NCBI RefSeq assembly: GCF_011927795.1
Contig: NZ_JAATJJ010000001.1
Location: 434,001 to 498,000 of the forward strand
From: Saonia flava
Lineage (GTDB): Bacteria; Bacteroidota; Bacteroidia; Flavobacteriales; Flavobacteriaceae
Direction: 5' to 3'
Length of the DNA: 64,000 nt
The notes under the pieces are model-generated. The model made no database searches. It worked only from the letters and a program-made list of their open reading frames with translations, and was not told the origin of the DNA. Positions 1-8,612 of this stretch are shown here, piece by piece. The position numbers were made by a program, and so were the translations under genes. How positions within the stretch are numbered: the first letter of the stretch is position 1; each line of letters begins with the position of its first letter.

Positions 1-371
1 ATCATGATTTTGAGTTTAAAAAAGATAAGGATGGCATTGTACCCATAGAGTATTTATTGGAGAACACCGACCCCAAATATGTGAATTTTCAAATGGATTT
101 ATTTTGGGTGACCAAAGCAGGTGCAGACCCAGTTGATTACTTTAATAAATACCCAAAACGTTTTAAAAGCTGGCATGTTAAGGACATGGATGACGAAGGT
201 AGATTTGCACCAGTGGGCAACGGAAACATTGATTTTGAAAAAATCCTTGCCAATAAAAAACTTTCTGGCATGAAATATTATATGGTGGAACAGGACAGGA
301 CTTTTAATATGGAACCCTTGGAAGCTATAAAAGTGAGTAGAAAAGCCCTTAAGCAAATAGGATTTAAATAG
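1..371 (+). CDS. Sugar phosphate isomerase/epimerase family protein (3' end only)
   Basis: The reading frame is open from base 3 and stops at 369-371, so the gene begins outside the window and only about 122 C-terminal residues are visible. The segment reads as the last strands and helices of a xylose-isomerase-like TIM barrel (AP endonuclease 2 superfamily): the stretch MDLFWVTKAGADP, then KSWHVKDMD, then an acidic-aromatic EQDRT near the end are the metal- and substrate-facing segments of this family. Such proteins isomerise or epimerise sugars or inositols. The substrate cannot be told from this fragment. A strong hairpin terminator follows directly. Confidence 0.8.
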   Translation, partial: HDFEFKKDKDGIVPIEYLLENTDPKYVNFQMDLFWVTKAGADPVDYFNKYPKRFKSWHVKDMDDEGRFAPVGNGNIDFEKILANKKLSGMKYYMVEQDRTFNMEPLEAIKVSRKALKQIGFK

Positions 372-390
372 TATTTTTTTAAGTCATAGT

Positions 391-427
391 AAAGGGGGAA
401 AACCAAATGGTTTTTCCCCTTTATTTT
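391..427 (+). terminator. Rho-independent terminator after the sugar isomerase gene
   Basis: AAAGGGGGAAAA pairs with TTTTTCCCCTTT around a short loop and is followed by ATTTTT. It lies between two convergent genes, and the A-rich 5' side means it could also serve the minus-strand peptidase gene. Confidence 0.8.
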
Positions 428-454
428 TAGAGCATCTAGAATAAAACTCAGTCT

Positions 455-3271
455 TTAGTTTTCGCCTATATCATCCAATAGTTCATACCCCTGGTTGATT
501 CCTTTTTCAATTGCTGGCACGCCATGTTTCATCCATACTGGTTTGGGTGCCGCTTTTAAGTAGTGGTCAAAAAACTGTGCCATACGTAAATTAAAATCTT
601 TTCTATTCTGGAATTTTAAAGGCCAATGGGGTTCCCCATTGTAATTTAGGAACCATGAGGGTTTCCCCAAACGTCTTAGGCTAACAAAAAATTCAATTCC
701 TTGGTACCAAGGCACATGACCATCGGCATCATTGTGCATCACCAAAAGCGGGGTGTTTATTTTATCTATATTAAAAATGGGTGAGTTTTCTATATACCTT
801 GCTGGATATTCCCATGGGGTGCCCCCTAACCTGCTCTGGGTATGTTCATATTGAAATTGCCTGCTGAGACCTGTCCCCCATCTTATGCCACCATAGGCAC
901 TGATCATATTTGGTACGGGAGCACCAGATTCGGCCGCCTTAAAAATATCGGTCTTGGTCACCAAATATGCTATTTGATATCCTCCCCAACTATGCCCTTG
1001 CACCCCAATATTATCTTTGTCCACAAAGCCCTTTTCCAGCAATGAGGTAATTCCAGGAATAACACAATTTAAGGCACTTTCCCCTGGATATCCTATTCTA
1101 TAATGAACATCGGGATTAAAAATGAGATAGCCCCTGCTTGTATAAAAACTATAATTGATTGTGGAACGTCCAAAAGAAGGGGCCCTATGTCTAAAAAGTC
1201 CGTTAGAGCTTTTTTCATAGAAATTCACAATCATTGGGTATTTTTTGTTAGGGTCAAAATTTTCGGGTTTTATGAGCATCCCCGTAAGTTCTTTTCCATC
1301 TAGGGAGGTCCATTTCACCAATTCAGATGTGCCCCAATTGTATTCCTTTTGCTGTGGATTGGCATCGCTTACCACTATCTGTTTCTTAAAGTTTAAATTA
1401 GAAATTCTAATATTGGGGAATTCCTGAAAGGACTGTCTTGTGAAAATAACATGTTCTCCCATTTGTGCCTTTATTGGCCTAGAATAGCTATACGGACCCG
1501 ATACCAATTGCTTTCCTTTAGTGGTCTTTGGATTATATTCATAATATCCAGAATGTTTAGAGGTTTCATCAAAGGTTGTGAACAGCCATTTTTCATTCGT
1601 ATCCATAAACCGTTTTTCATCATCTAACTGCACATAACGGTAGGTAACTTTATTGGCCCTTCCTTCCGTTAATTTTTCACTAGACCCTGTATCTGGGTCG
1701 AACTTCCAAATATCATATCGATCATAAATTAAAAGAGCCTTGTCTTTTTCTGTCCAACCTGCTACACTATAAGAACTGGGATGTCTTGGTGAGTCGTTCA
1801 ATTCATTATAAAAAAGCTTTCCTTTGGTCAAATCAATACGTTTTCCAGATGCTACTCCATAGGCAAACCAGGTACTGTCAACGGGACTATAGCCATAGGC
1901 ATATTTACCCTCAGGGCTTAGGCGAACGGCACCACCTAATGCTGTGAGCACCTTTTTGGTTTCTCCCGTAGCCACATTGACCAGGGCATAATCACTAGAT
2001 CGCATTCCTGTCCATTGACTTTCCAACTGATAGGGTTTTGGATTATTGACCAAGGCATAAGGTGCATTCCCCTCATTGCCCAATCGCACATTTGGATATT
2101 CCTTAGATCCCAATTGTACTAGTTTACCGTCCTTTAAATGAATAACCGTTTCGTATGCTTTTTCTTGATCTCTTTTAAGCTGTAACTCTTGTACTGTATA
2201 TAAACGTGGTTCATCATAGGTCCAAACTTCTACATTTACGATTTCATCGTCGTTCAATAAGGTGTCCTGGACAATAGCCGGAGTTGCCAATCCAAAGTAC
2301 ACTTTTGTCTCATCCTTGGAAAAGATAATGGCACCATCTGGCGAAACCCTGTACCCCTTTGGGCTGGACACGCCATCCAACAGTTTTTCTGCCAAGGAAG
2401 CACCCTTCTGCCAGAGAAACAGTTCATTGGGTCGTACATAGGCCTTGGTAGTGTCATTATCTACCACAAAGCCCAATCTTTCACCAGATTCACTAAAACT
2501 TAATTGATAATACTTGGATTTTTCTGCCTCATAAACCTGTGAAAGTTGGTCGTTTTCAAAATCAAACACATAAACCCCTGCCTTCATAATACTATCCGTG
2601 CCTGTAGTTACAAAGGAAAGCTGCCTTCCTTCTTTTGCAAAGATGTAGTCCGTTACAAATTTTATGGTATCTTCTTTTTTGGACAATAAATTTCTTACAA
2701 CCAAATGATACCCATTGTCTTTATCTACTTTTTTTGACTTTTTCTTCTTTTTATCTTTCTTTTCTTCTTTTTCAATTTCTTTATCACTATTCTTTGTGGT
2801 GTCCTTTTTAGCACTAATTTCTTCAAGTTGATACGCTATATGACTGGACCATTTTTCTGGAACTTTGTATGACTTTATGTTTCCTATCTTCACCAGAGAA
2901 CCATCATTTAAATTGTAAATTCCAAGGGAGTCTTTTGGTAGCCTATCCTTTTTAACTTTTCTTCTTTTCATATCAGAAACAGAATCTTTCCAAGCTTTTA
3001 TGGTAAACAAGGCGAAGTCTGAATGATAGGTGAATTTACCCTTCTCCCCTCTTTCATGCTCAAAAACAAGATTGGATTTAGCGTTTTTAATTTTTAAGTG
3101 GCTGTCCTTTTCCCCCTTTTCCAGGGAATACATAACAAAATTTCCATCATTGGAAATGGACCTGTTTTTAATGGTTTTCCACAAATCAACATCTGCATGG
3201 TCCAAAATCTTTTTTTGGGAAAAAGCACTAATTGAAAGTGAAATTAAAAATGTAGAAATTATATATTTCAT
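455..3271 (-). CDS. Exported prolyl oligopeptidase-family (S9) peptidase
   Basis: A 938-residue secreted serine peptidase. Residues 1-19 are a Sec signal peptide ending ISAFSQ. The middle is a long, poorly conserved region of beta-propeller type, with a Lys/Glu-rich low-complexity insert near residues 165-185. The C-terminal 250 residues form an alpha/beta hydrolase with the nucleophile motif GHSWGGY (Ser about 761), an acidic residue in HNDADGHVPW (about 848-850) and the catalytic His in GEPHWP (about 882). S9 enzymes cleave oligopeptides, often after Pro or in dipeptidyl fashion, in the periplasm or outside. It is monocistronic by spacing. The exact specificity is unknown. The length is somewhat above the usual 650-850 because of the low-complexity insert. 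Confidence 0.9.
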   Translation of the reverse strand: MKYIISTFLISLSISAFSQKKILDHADVDLWKTIKNRSISNDGNFVMYSLEKGEKDSHLKIKNAKSNLVFEHERGEKGKFTYHSDFALFTIKAWKDSVSDMKRRKVKKDRLPKDSLGIYNLNDGSLVKIGNIKSYKVPEKWSSHIAYQLEEISAKKDTTKNSDKEIEKEEKKDKKKKKSKKVDKDNGYHLVVRNLLSKKEDTIKFVTDYIFAKEGRQLSFVTTGTDSIMKAGVYVFDFENDQLSQVYEAEKSKYYQLSFSESGERLGFVVDNDTTKAYVRPNELFLWQKGASLAEKLLDGVSSPKGYRVSPDGAIIFSKDETKVYFGLATPAIVQDTLLNDDEIVNVEVWTYDEPRLYTVQELQLKRDQEKAYETVIHLKDGKLVQLGSKEYPNVRLGNEGNAPYALVNNPKPYQLESQWTGMRSSDYALVNVATGETKKVLTALGGAVRLSPEGKYAYGYSPVDSTWFAYGVASGKRIDLTKGKLFYNELNDSPRHPSSYSVAGWTEKDKALLIYDRYDIWKFDPDTGSSEKLTEGRANKVTYRYVQLDDEKRFMDTNEKWLFTTFDETSKHSGYYEYNPKTTKGKQLVSGPYSYSRPIKAQMGEHVIFTRQSFQEFPNIRISNLNFKKQIVVSDANPQQKEYNWGTSELVKWTSLDGKELTGMLIKPENFDPNKKYPMIVNFYEKSSNGLFRHRAPSFGRSTINYSFYTSRGYLIFNPDVHYRIGYPGESALNCVIPGITSLLEKGFVDKDNIGVQGHSWGGYQIAYLVTKTDIFKAAESGAPVPNMISAYGGIRWGTGLSRQFQYEHTQSRLGGTPWEYPARYIENSPIFNIDKINTPLLVMHNDADGHVPWYQGIEFFVSLRRLGKPSWFLNYNGEPHWPLKFQNRKDFNLRMAQFFDHYLKAAPKPVWMKHGVPAIEKGINQGYELLDDIGEN

Positions 3272-3337
3272 TATATAGTTGGGATTAGTTGGTCTTTGTT
3301 TTGTTAAAATAGTTAAACTAAAAAAGGATTGGGTGAC

Positions 3338-4615
3338 TTAGGCCAGTTCCTTAATCACCTTAAGCGCCCTATCAATTTCTTCTTTGGAATTATAAATATG
3401 AACCGAATGTCTCAACATCTCGGCACCAACCGAACGGGGTTGTAGTTTTTCCTTTTCCCACATTGTTTTTTGCAGATCTGGTCCCGAAATTCCTTTTACA
3501 CTATAGGTGGTTATTCCAGCAGCCAGTTCTTCATTGCTAGAAGAATGTAAGGTTACATGTTCCATTTTCTTTAGTCCGTCTCGTAAATAAGTGCCCAATT
3601 CCTTTATCCTCCCCAACCATCTCTCTTGGCCTATGGTATTATAGAAATCTACCGCTGCCCCAAAACCTGCCAATAAAGCGGCATTTCCAGTTCCAGTTTG
3701 CATTAATCGAAACCCATGATCTTCTTGGTTGTCCCAATTATAGCTGGCAATAGTGGTCCATATATCGCCTACCACATCTTTATTCACATATAAAATACCA
3801 CTTCCTGCCGGTGCCAGCATCCATTTATGAAGACTGGAGTAATAGGCATCACATCCTATATCCTTAACATCTACTTTAACCTGACCTACGCATTGCGCAC
3901 CATCCAATACGGTAAAAATTCCGCGCTTTCTGGCTTCTGAACATATTTCCTTAACAGGCATTACCGTACCATATCCAGAAATAATATGGGGAATGGCAAT
4001 TACCTTGGTTTTCCGGGTTACTTCTTTAAAGATTGCATCAATAATTTCTTTTGGGTCATTGGCCGGGACAGGCATAGTAGCTTGTTTGTATATACATCCC
4101 TTTCTTTTTGCCAACAATTGCCATGCTCCAAAACCACCACCATGCTCTTGGTTGGTATTCAATAACTCATCCCCCTTTTTTAAATTGAGTCCCATGCCCA
4201 CATAGTTCATTCCAAAAGTGGCATTTTGGGTAAGGGATATTTCCTTAAAATCACAGTTGATAATGCTTCCCAATTTTGTCCTAAGTTCTTCACATGGAAA
4301 ATACCCACTTAAAAGTACGGGGCCAGAACCATTTTTATAATCCACTGTGGCGGCCTGTTCTCCCCAATGCAGCATATGATTGATCATGGTATCCAAAACA
4401 TAACCAGATGAAGGTCCCATGGTGCCATTATTAAAGTAGGTCATTCCCTCTTTCAAGGGAAACTGCTTACGAACCATCTTCCAATAAGCTTCCCCTTCCG
4501 TTGTAGTTGTATTCAGTTCTTTTAAAGACCAATCCTTTTTGGTATCAAAAGATAAAAAGGGCATGGACAAGGCGGCAAGTGAGCCGGTTTTTAGGAAAGA
4601 TCTACGTGGATTCAT
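3338..4615 (-). CDS. Tat-exported class V aminotransferase (isopenicillin N epimerase/cysteine desulfurase-like)
   Basis: A 425-residue PLP enzyme of fold type I. The N-terminus NPRRSFLKTG followed by a hydrophobic stretch is a twin-arginine signal, suggesting the folded, cofactor-loaded enzyme is exported. PLP-binding landmarks are His158 in QEHGGG, Asp238 in VLDGAQ and the Schiff-base Lys264 in SSLHKWM. Homologues are labelled isopenicillin N epimerase or cysteine desulfurase-like, but no antibiotic pathway is nearby, so the substrate is open. It is separated from its neighbours by more than 60 bp on both sides and is probably transcribed alone. Confidence 0.88.
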   Translation of the reverse strand: MNPRRSFLKTGSLAALSMPFLSFDTKKDWSLKELNTTTTEGEAYWKMVRKQFPLKEGMTYFNNGTMGPSSGYVLDTMINHMLHWGEQAATVDYKNGSGPVLLSGYFPCEELRTKLGSIINCDFKEISLTQNATFGMNYVGMGLNLKKGDELLNTNQEHGGGFGAWQLLAKRKGCIYKQATMPVPANDPKEIIDAIFKEVTRKTKVIAIPHIISGYGTVMPVKEICSEARKRGIFTVLDGAQCVGQVKVDVKDIGCDAYYSSLHKWMLAPAGSGILYVNKDVVGDIWTTIASYNWDNQEDHGFRLMQTGTGNAALLAGFGAAVDFYNTIGQERWLGRIKELGTYLRDGLKKMEHVTLHSSSNEELAAGITTYSVKGISGPDLQKTMWEKEKLQPRSVGAEMLRHSVHIYNSKEEIDRALKVIKELA

Positions 4616-4751
4616 AAACTCTGCATTTTAGATTGTGTTAAATTTACAGAATAACTTAAAAATTATGGGTTAGATATCCCTAATTATTGAATGTCTTTTT
4701 CGCAAAATTGATATTAAAACCAAGGGTTTTAGAAGAACCAAGAAGAGTTTA

Positions 4752-5807
4752 CTATGTTACGTCCTTTTCTGAAACAGCATACACAAAGACTTCTTTAAGT
4801 TTACCCCTTAGGGAAAGACTTCCCAATTCATTAAAGATAAAGCCGGAACCATTTAATTGATTTTTTAGTTTATCAGAAATCAATAGTTCTTGTTTGTGTT
4901 CGTTGCATTTACTTTGAATCCTTGCAGCAGTATTGATGGTGTCACCATGATAGGCAATCTCCTTTTTGTACTTGCCAACCTCTGTCACCGTAACAATACC
5001 AGAATGCAGTCCTGCCTTAAAAAAAGGCGCACAATTGTATTTACTTTTATAGGCTTCCCTTTTTTTTGCCAACTGCTTTTTAAAATTATAATAGGCGTTG
5101 ATACAGTTTTGATTTCTTAACCCAGCCTTTAAATTCCAGGTCAATATTACTTCGTCTCCCACATATTGATACACTTCCGCCTCATTTTCCAAGACCACAC
5201 CCAAATCATTAAAACACTCTTGGATCATTTTACTATATGTTATATGGCCCAATTTTTCTGCATGGGTGGTAGAGGACTGTAAATCCAAAAACATAAAAAT
5301 ACGTTCCTCTTCCCTAGGGGTGTAAAACTTACCCGATAAAACCTTTCCAAGGTTTTTCTCCCCAATGAGCAAGCTTATCTGTCGAAAAACAAACATAAAA
5401 ATATCTACACAGAGAATATAAAAATAAATGGCCGGGCTTCCTGGTTCTAGTACAAAGGCAATAAAACCTTTGGTTTCACCAAAAAATGTGGTGACCATGA
5501 GGTAGGAAACAAAAATGAGAAGGGATAAAAACAAAAAAGCAAAAACCACCCTAACCAGTAGTAGCTTAGCTATGGATATTTGCTTGTAAATACGTTCTTC
5601 CGTAAGGATCTGGGTATATCCAGAAATGCTTCCAAATAGGAGACCAAATAGTATGGAAACCAAAATAGTTTCCCAGAACTCAAAGGCAACAGAGCTTTTT
5701 TCAATGGTTCCTACTCCCCGTACTATGCTTAGAAAAAGAAATGCTAGCGTCCAACCCAGAACATAGTGTAAAATAATCTTCCATCTATATTTGGTTTTGA
5801 ACTTCAT
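4752..5807 (-). CDS. Membrane-anchored class III adenylate/guanylate cyclase
   Basis: I take ATG at 5807 (MKFKTKYRW) as the start, giving 351 residues. The frame stays open upstream, but that extension lies inside the preceding gene. About four hydrophobic segments fill the first 160 residues, followed by a class III cyclase catalytic domain. Metal-binding Asp residues appear in FMFLDLQSST and YQYVGDEV, and the family signature GDTINTAARIQ is near the C-terminus. The product should be cAMP (or cGMP) made at the inner face of the membrane. It lies 10 bp behind the PepSY-type gene, which suggests co-transcription and a membrane sensing pair. Confidence 0.88.
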   Translation of the reverse strand: MKFKTKYRWKIILHYVLGWTLAFLFLSIVRGVGTIEKSSVAFEFWETILVSILFGLLFGSISGYTQILTEERIYKQISIAKLLLVRVVFAFLFLSLLIFVSYLMVTTFFGETKGFIAFVLEPGSPAIYFYILCVDIFMFVFRQISLLIGEKNLGKVLSGKFYTPREEERIFMFLDLQSSTTHAEKLGHITYSKMIQECFNDLGVVLENEAEVYQYVGDEVILTWNLKAGLRNQNCINAYYNFKKQLAKKREAYKSKYNCAPFFKAGLHSGIVTVTEVGKYKKEIAYHGDTINTAARIQSKCNEHKQELLISDKLKNQLNGSGFIFNELGSLSLRGKLKEVFVYAVSEKDVT

Positions 5808-5817
5808 AGAAACTAAG

Positions 5818-6339
5818 CTACACAAAAAGTAGTAAAAGCGTAAGAACAATTCCTCCCAATGTATAATACAGTCCTTTTTTAAAGGTGTCCGATTTTGGTA
5901 AAAACATAAAAAAGGCAGAAACCACAAAGAACAATAAGGAGACCCCAAAGAAAATATTAAGCCAAAACAACGGACTATTGGTAGTTGCCTTGTGTACTTT
6001 GGTCATCTTGTTCAGGACAAAAGGAAGTTCTTTGGAAGTATACGTGGCCATCCCTGTGGCATTGTTATATTCCCCATTGGAAAAATAAAAAACATCCCCT
6101 TCTTTTTTGGTGATTTTTAGGTTTCTATTGTGCACTGCCCTTCCCAATTCATCAATAGCCATATTTGGTGCCAATTTTTCTTCCACTAATTTTTCCTGTT
6201 TCAAAAAATCCGTGTTCCTAAAGATGAGAACAATCCCACTCAAAGCGTACATCGCCATGATTCCTGCTAAGAAAAAACCCAAATAGCGGTGGAAAATTCT
6301 CATATAAAAACTTGTTGATTTTTTTGCTCTTGCACTCAT
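5818..6339 (-). CDS. PepSY-associated transmembrane helix protein
   Basis: A 173-residue inner-membrane protein. The N-terminal FHRYLGFFLAGIMAMYALSG is the typical first helix of PepSY-TM proteins. It is followed by a soluble, PepSY-like loop (residues about 50-120) and two further helices at about 123-145 and 155-173. Relatives sit beside iron-siderophore or ferric-reductase systems. Here the partner is the cyclase gene 10 bp downstream, so a role in sensing or in regulating the cyclase is an inference from position. No enzymatic motif is visible. Confidence 0.8.
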   Translation of the reverse strand: MSARAKKSTSFYMRIFHRYLGFFLAGIMAMYALSGIVLIFRNTDFLKQEKLVEEKLAPNMAIDELGRAVHNRNLKITKKEGDVFYFSNGEYNNATGMATYTSKELPFVLNKMTKVHKATTNSPLFWLNIFFGVSLLFFVVSAFFMFLPKSDTFKKGLYYTLGGIVLTLLLLFV

Positions 6340-6457
6340 ATTAAAATTACTTTTCTTTGGATTTAATTTATATATCTATTCAACTGCAATACTAAGAATA
6401 TCTTTTATAAATAGCTGGTGATTAGGCAGCATTTATATATTTGTTGAAAATTAAAAA

Positions 6458-7315
6458 GTGCATCCTAGAAATCTTCACAACAAAACTTATGATTTTAAAA
6501 AGCTGATCAATGGCCATGCACCACTACAAGATTTTGTTTTTACCAATAGTTACGGTACAGAAACTATTGATTTTGGAAATCCAAAGGCCGTTTTAGCTTT
6601 AAACAAGGCCATACTATTAAGTGATTATAAACTAACGGATTGGGAGTTGCCAGAAGGCTACCTATGCCCTCCTATTCCAGGAAGGGCAGATTACATTCAT
6701 CATATTGCGGATGTTCTAAAAAATGAAGGGATGACAGAACCCGTTAAAGGTTTGGATATTGGTGTTGGGGCCAACTGCATCTACCCCCTTTTGGGAGCAC
6801 AGATTTACGATTGGAATATGGTTGGAGCAGATATTGATCAGACCGCAGTCGTTTCAGCAAGAAACAACGTAGGTTTAAACCATGAATTAATAAACAAAAT
6901 TGAGATAAGGCACCAACCCAATAATGCCGATATTTTTAATGGAATTATACAACCCAAGGAATACTTTCACTTTACCTTATGTAACCCCCCTTTTCATGCC
7001 TCAAAAGAAGAAGCTAGCAAAGGTTCACTACAGAAACTAAAGAATTTAAAAGGTTCTAGTGCCCTAGAACTAAATTTTGGCGGACAAGCCAACGAACTGT
7101 GGTGCAATGGTGGGGAAGCCCTGTTTATTAAACGCATGATCAAACAAAGCGTAGCATTTGCCAAACAAGTGGGCTTTTTTACGTGTTTGGTCTCAAAAAG
7201 TGATAATCTTCCTAAAATTAAAAAGCAGCTCAATAAACTAAAAGCCTCCTACTCCATTATTCCCATGGAGCAAGGCAATAAGAAAAGTAGGATTGTGGTC
7301 TGGACGTTTAAATGA
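6458..7315 (+). CDS. rlmF: 23S rRNA (adenine-1618-N6)-methyltransferase RlmF
   Basis: A 285-residue SAM-dependent rRNA methyltransferase. The N-terminal signature MHPRNLHN and Y-DF-L fits RlmF (YbiN). The SAM loop is LDIGVGANCIYPL at about 99-111, and the catalytic NPPF motif of amino-group methyltransferases is at 176-179, continuing as HASKEEA. RlmF methylates A1618 (E. coli numbering) in 23S rRNA. Length matches the family. It is transcribed divergently from the PepSY gene and converges on the KTSC gene 12 bp away. Confidence 0.93.
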   Translation: MHPRNLHNKTYDFKKLINGHAPLQDFVFTNSYGTETIDFGNPKAVLALNKAILLSDYKLTDWELPEGYLCPPIPGRADYIHHIADVLKNEGMTEPVKGLDIGVGANCIYPLLGAQIYDWNMVGADIDQTAVVSARNNVGLNHELINKIEIRHQPNNADIFNGIIQPKEYFHFTLCNPPFHASKEEASKGSLQKLKNLKGSSALELNFGGQANELWCNGGEALFIKRMIKQSVAFAKQVGFFTCLVSKSDNLPKIKKQLNKLKASYSIIPMEQGNKKSRIVVWTFK

Positions 7316-7327
7316 ATCCTGTTTAAT

Positions 7328-7777
7328 TTAAGCAGGAACCAAATCCTTCTTGGATTTTCTATACAGGTATGAATTAAAAATACTTCTTCTGGCAAAACGG
7401 TATTGCTTTGGAGAACTATTAAATTTTATAAATACATTCCTGTTTACCCCAAAGTATTCATAGGTAGTACCATCTAAAAAAGTAACTTCCAATAGCAATC
7501 CTTTGTGTTGGTAATCTGCGATACCAGATTCCGAAATAGTTTTATTGTATTCTTCCAGGTTGGCAGCTTTTGTCTCGGGAGCTATACTTACCAAAAAATG
7601 ATACGCATCTATAATCTCCCTACTTTTAAGTTCTGCCTCTTCCTTTTTGGCATCTCCCTCCAAGAACTTATCTGGATGCCATTGTTTTACCAAACCTCTA
7701 TAGGTTGTTTTTAAGGTTTTAAGGTCTATTTCCTTTTCTATGGAAAATAACTTCTTGTATTGGTTAATACGTTTCAT
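7328..7777 (-). CDS. J-domain protein with C-terminal KTSC domain
   Basis: A 149-residue protein. Residues about 5-65 form a J domain with the HPD motif in KQWHPDKF, which stimulates the ATPase of Hsp70/DnaK. Residues about 85-145 match a KTSC domain (YQHKGLLLEVTF, then YEYFGV and RYRFARR-like residues), a small module often found near nucleic-acid-linked proteins. The combination suggests a co-chaperone that delivers DnaK to a particular client. It is a core gene bordering the accessory island that begins upstream of its start. Confidence 0.8.
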   Translation of the reverse strand: MKRINQYKKLFSIEKEIDLKTLKTTYRGLVKQWHPDKFLEGDAKKEEAELKSREIIDAYHFLVSIAPETKAANLEEYNKTISESGIADYQHKGLLLEVTFLDGTTYEYFGVNRNVFIKFNSSPKQYRFARRSIFNSYLYRKSKKDLVPA

Positions 7778-7945
7778 ATGCCAGGGTTTTAAAAACCAGC
7801 CGCGAAATTACACTTTTTCTTTTGATAGTTGTATAAAATTCAACGTATTACGGCAATAAAGTTTAAGTAGGGCCTATATATTGATTCCTTTATTAATTCA
7901 TTACTTTTATAAGGGATATATAGATACCGTTACTAATATCCGTAC

Positions 7946-7955
7946 GTTAGGTGTC
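7946..7955 (+). other. Left boundary of RT cassette (GTTRRRY-type core)
   Basis: GTTAGGTGTC here is the exact reverse complement of GACACCTAAC at 9876-9885, which overlaps the RT stop codon. GTTAGGT fits the GTTRRRY core of integron attC sites, and the distal partner fits RYYYAAC. In integron cassettes a cassette's own first bases pair with its own R'' core in exactly this way. No integrase is visible, so this is an inference. Confidence 0.4.
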
Positions 7956-8049
7956 ATTTGAAAAAGACACTCTGTCAGTCATTGAACATTGGCATAAATA
8001 TTGCCATCTAACTTCCAGAAAATAAGTTCATTGAAATAATAATATTGGA

Positions 8050-8167
8050 TTAGACTTTAGGTTCACTCATAAATCTATCGTCAGGATTGCCCTAGAACAC
8101 CTTTTGAGAATATGTGTCCGAACGATTTACGTCTTTGGGCTGTATTTAACCTTAAGTGGTTCTGTGT
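8050..8167 (+). repeat. 118-bp direct repeat, copy 1 (RT-associated)
   Basis: Identical base for base to 8430-8547, at an offset of exactly 380 bp. The bases just outside differ on both sides, so the boundaries are sharp. As RNA, repeat positions 10-18 (AGGTTCACT) can pair with 106-114 (AGTGGTTCT), with one mismatch and two G-U pairs, closing the unit. Inside lie a GCCC/GGGC pairing (40-43 with 88-91) and small hairpins at 48-51/65-68 and 73-75/81-83. That fits a folded non-coding RNA domain better than a coding region. The fold was drawn by hand and not calculated. Confidence 0.9.
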
Positions 8168-8429
8168 GCTTCTCGTTTGATGCCATTGTGTATGACAGCA
8201 CAATACCAATGGAAACAATGGTATCAAGCTCTTTTAAGAGCAGAGAGTGCAGGCAGTCAGAAGCTGTTTCTGCAAAAAATGCAAAAAACTTGCAAAAGTC
8301 AGAAAAAACCTTAAATTTGAATGAAATGAGTATATATCACAACATCAATTTGGGCGAGAAAGCTCAATCCAAAAAAATGCCGTCCGCAACGCCGATGAGA
8401 AAACGCTTGAATTAAATGTCAAGTTTGCG
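8168..8429 (+). ncRNA. Hairpin-rich spacer between the repeats (candidate structured RNA)
   Basis: 262 bp with no convincing gene. The first 105 bases hold consecutive inverted repeats: ATTGTG/CACAAT (8185-8204), ATACCA/TGGTAT (8203-8224), GCTCT/AGAGC with loop TTTA (8228-8241) and CAGAA/TTCTG (8258-8272). Three TGCAAAA iterations follow at 8271, 8280 and 8291. The hairpins continue directly from the end of repeat copy 1, so repeat plus spacer may be one transcript. A frame open from TTG at 8104 to 8415 crosses this region but has no usual start codon and no recognisable product. The ncRNA call is an inference. Confidence 0.45.
8290..8319 (+). promoter_or_regulatory. Possible Bacteroidota promoter inside the spacer
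   Basis: TTG at 8290-8292 and TAAATTTG at 8312-8319 fit the TTG / TAnnTTTG pattern with 19 bp between them. A start near 8325 would give a transcript covering repeat copy 2 and the RT gene but leaving out copy 1. This is only a match to a short, AT-rich consensus. Confidence 0.35.
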
Positions 8430-8547
8430 TTAGACTTTAGGTTCACTCATAAATCTATCGTCAGGATTGCCCTAGAACACCTTTTGAGAATATGTGTCCG
8501 AACGATTTACGTCTTTGGGCTGTATTTAACCTTAAGTGGTTCTGTGT
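8430..8547 (+). repeat. 118-bp direct repeat, copy 2, directly upstream of the RT gene
   Basis: The perfect second copy of 8050-8167. It ends 65 bp before the RT start codon. Complete identity over 118 bp, in DNA flanked by unrelated sequence, means recent duplication, gene conversion or strong constraint. The closing stem falls at 8439-8447 with 8535-8543. Confidence 0.9.
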
Positions 8548-8612
8548 CTATATTGTAGAGGCTGTCATACAGACAGTTTGTCTTCCAAAAGGTCTTTGCA
8601 ACACAAGAATTG
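8548..8612 (+). other. RT leader with alternative hairpins
   Basis: Between repeat copy 2 and the RT start, CTGTC/GACAG (8562-8576, loop ATACA) competes with AGACA/TGTCT (8571-8583, loop GTT). The two share bases, so they are mutually exclusive. This could be a switch, a repeat-specific terminus of the RNA, or chance. No clear Shine-Dalgarno precedes the ATG at 8613. Confidence 0.4.

Noticed and set aside
8104-8415. Open frame of about 100 codons crossing repeat copy 1 and the spacer
   Set aside because: It begins with TTG inside the repeat, matches no family, and overlaps strong RNA-type hairpins. It may be chance. I keep it only as a note under the spacer.
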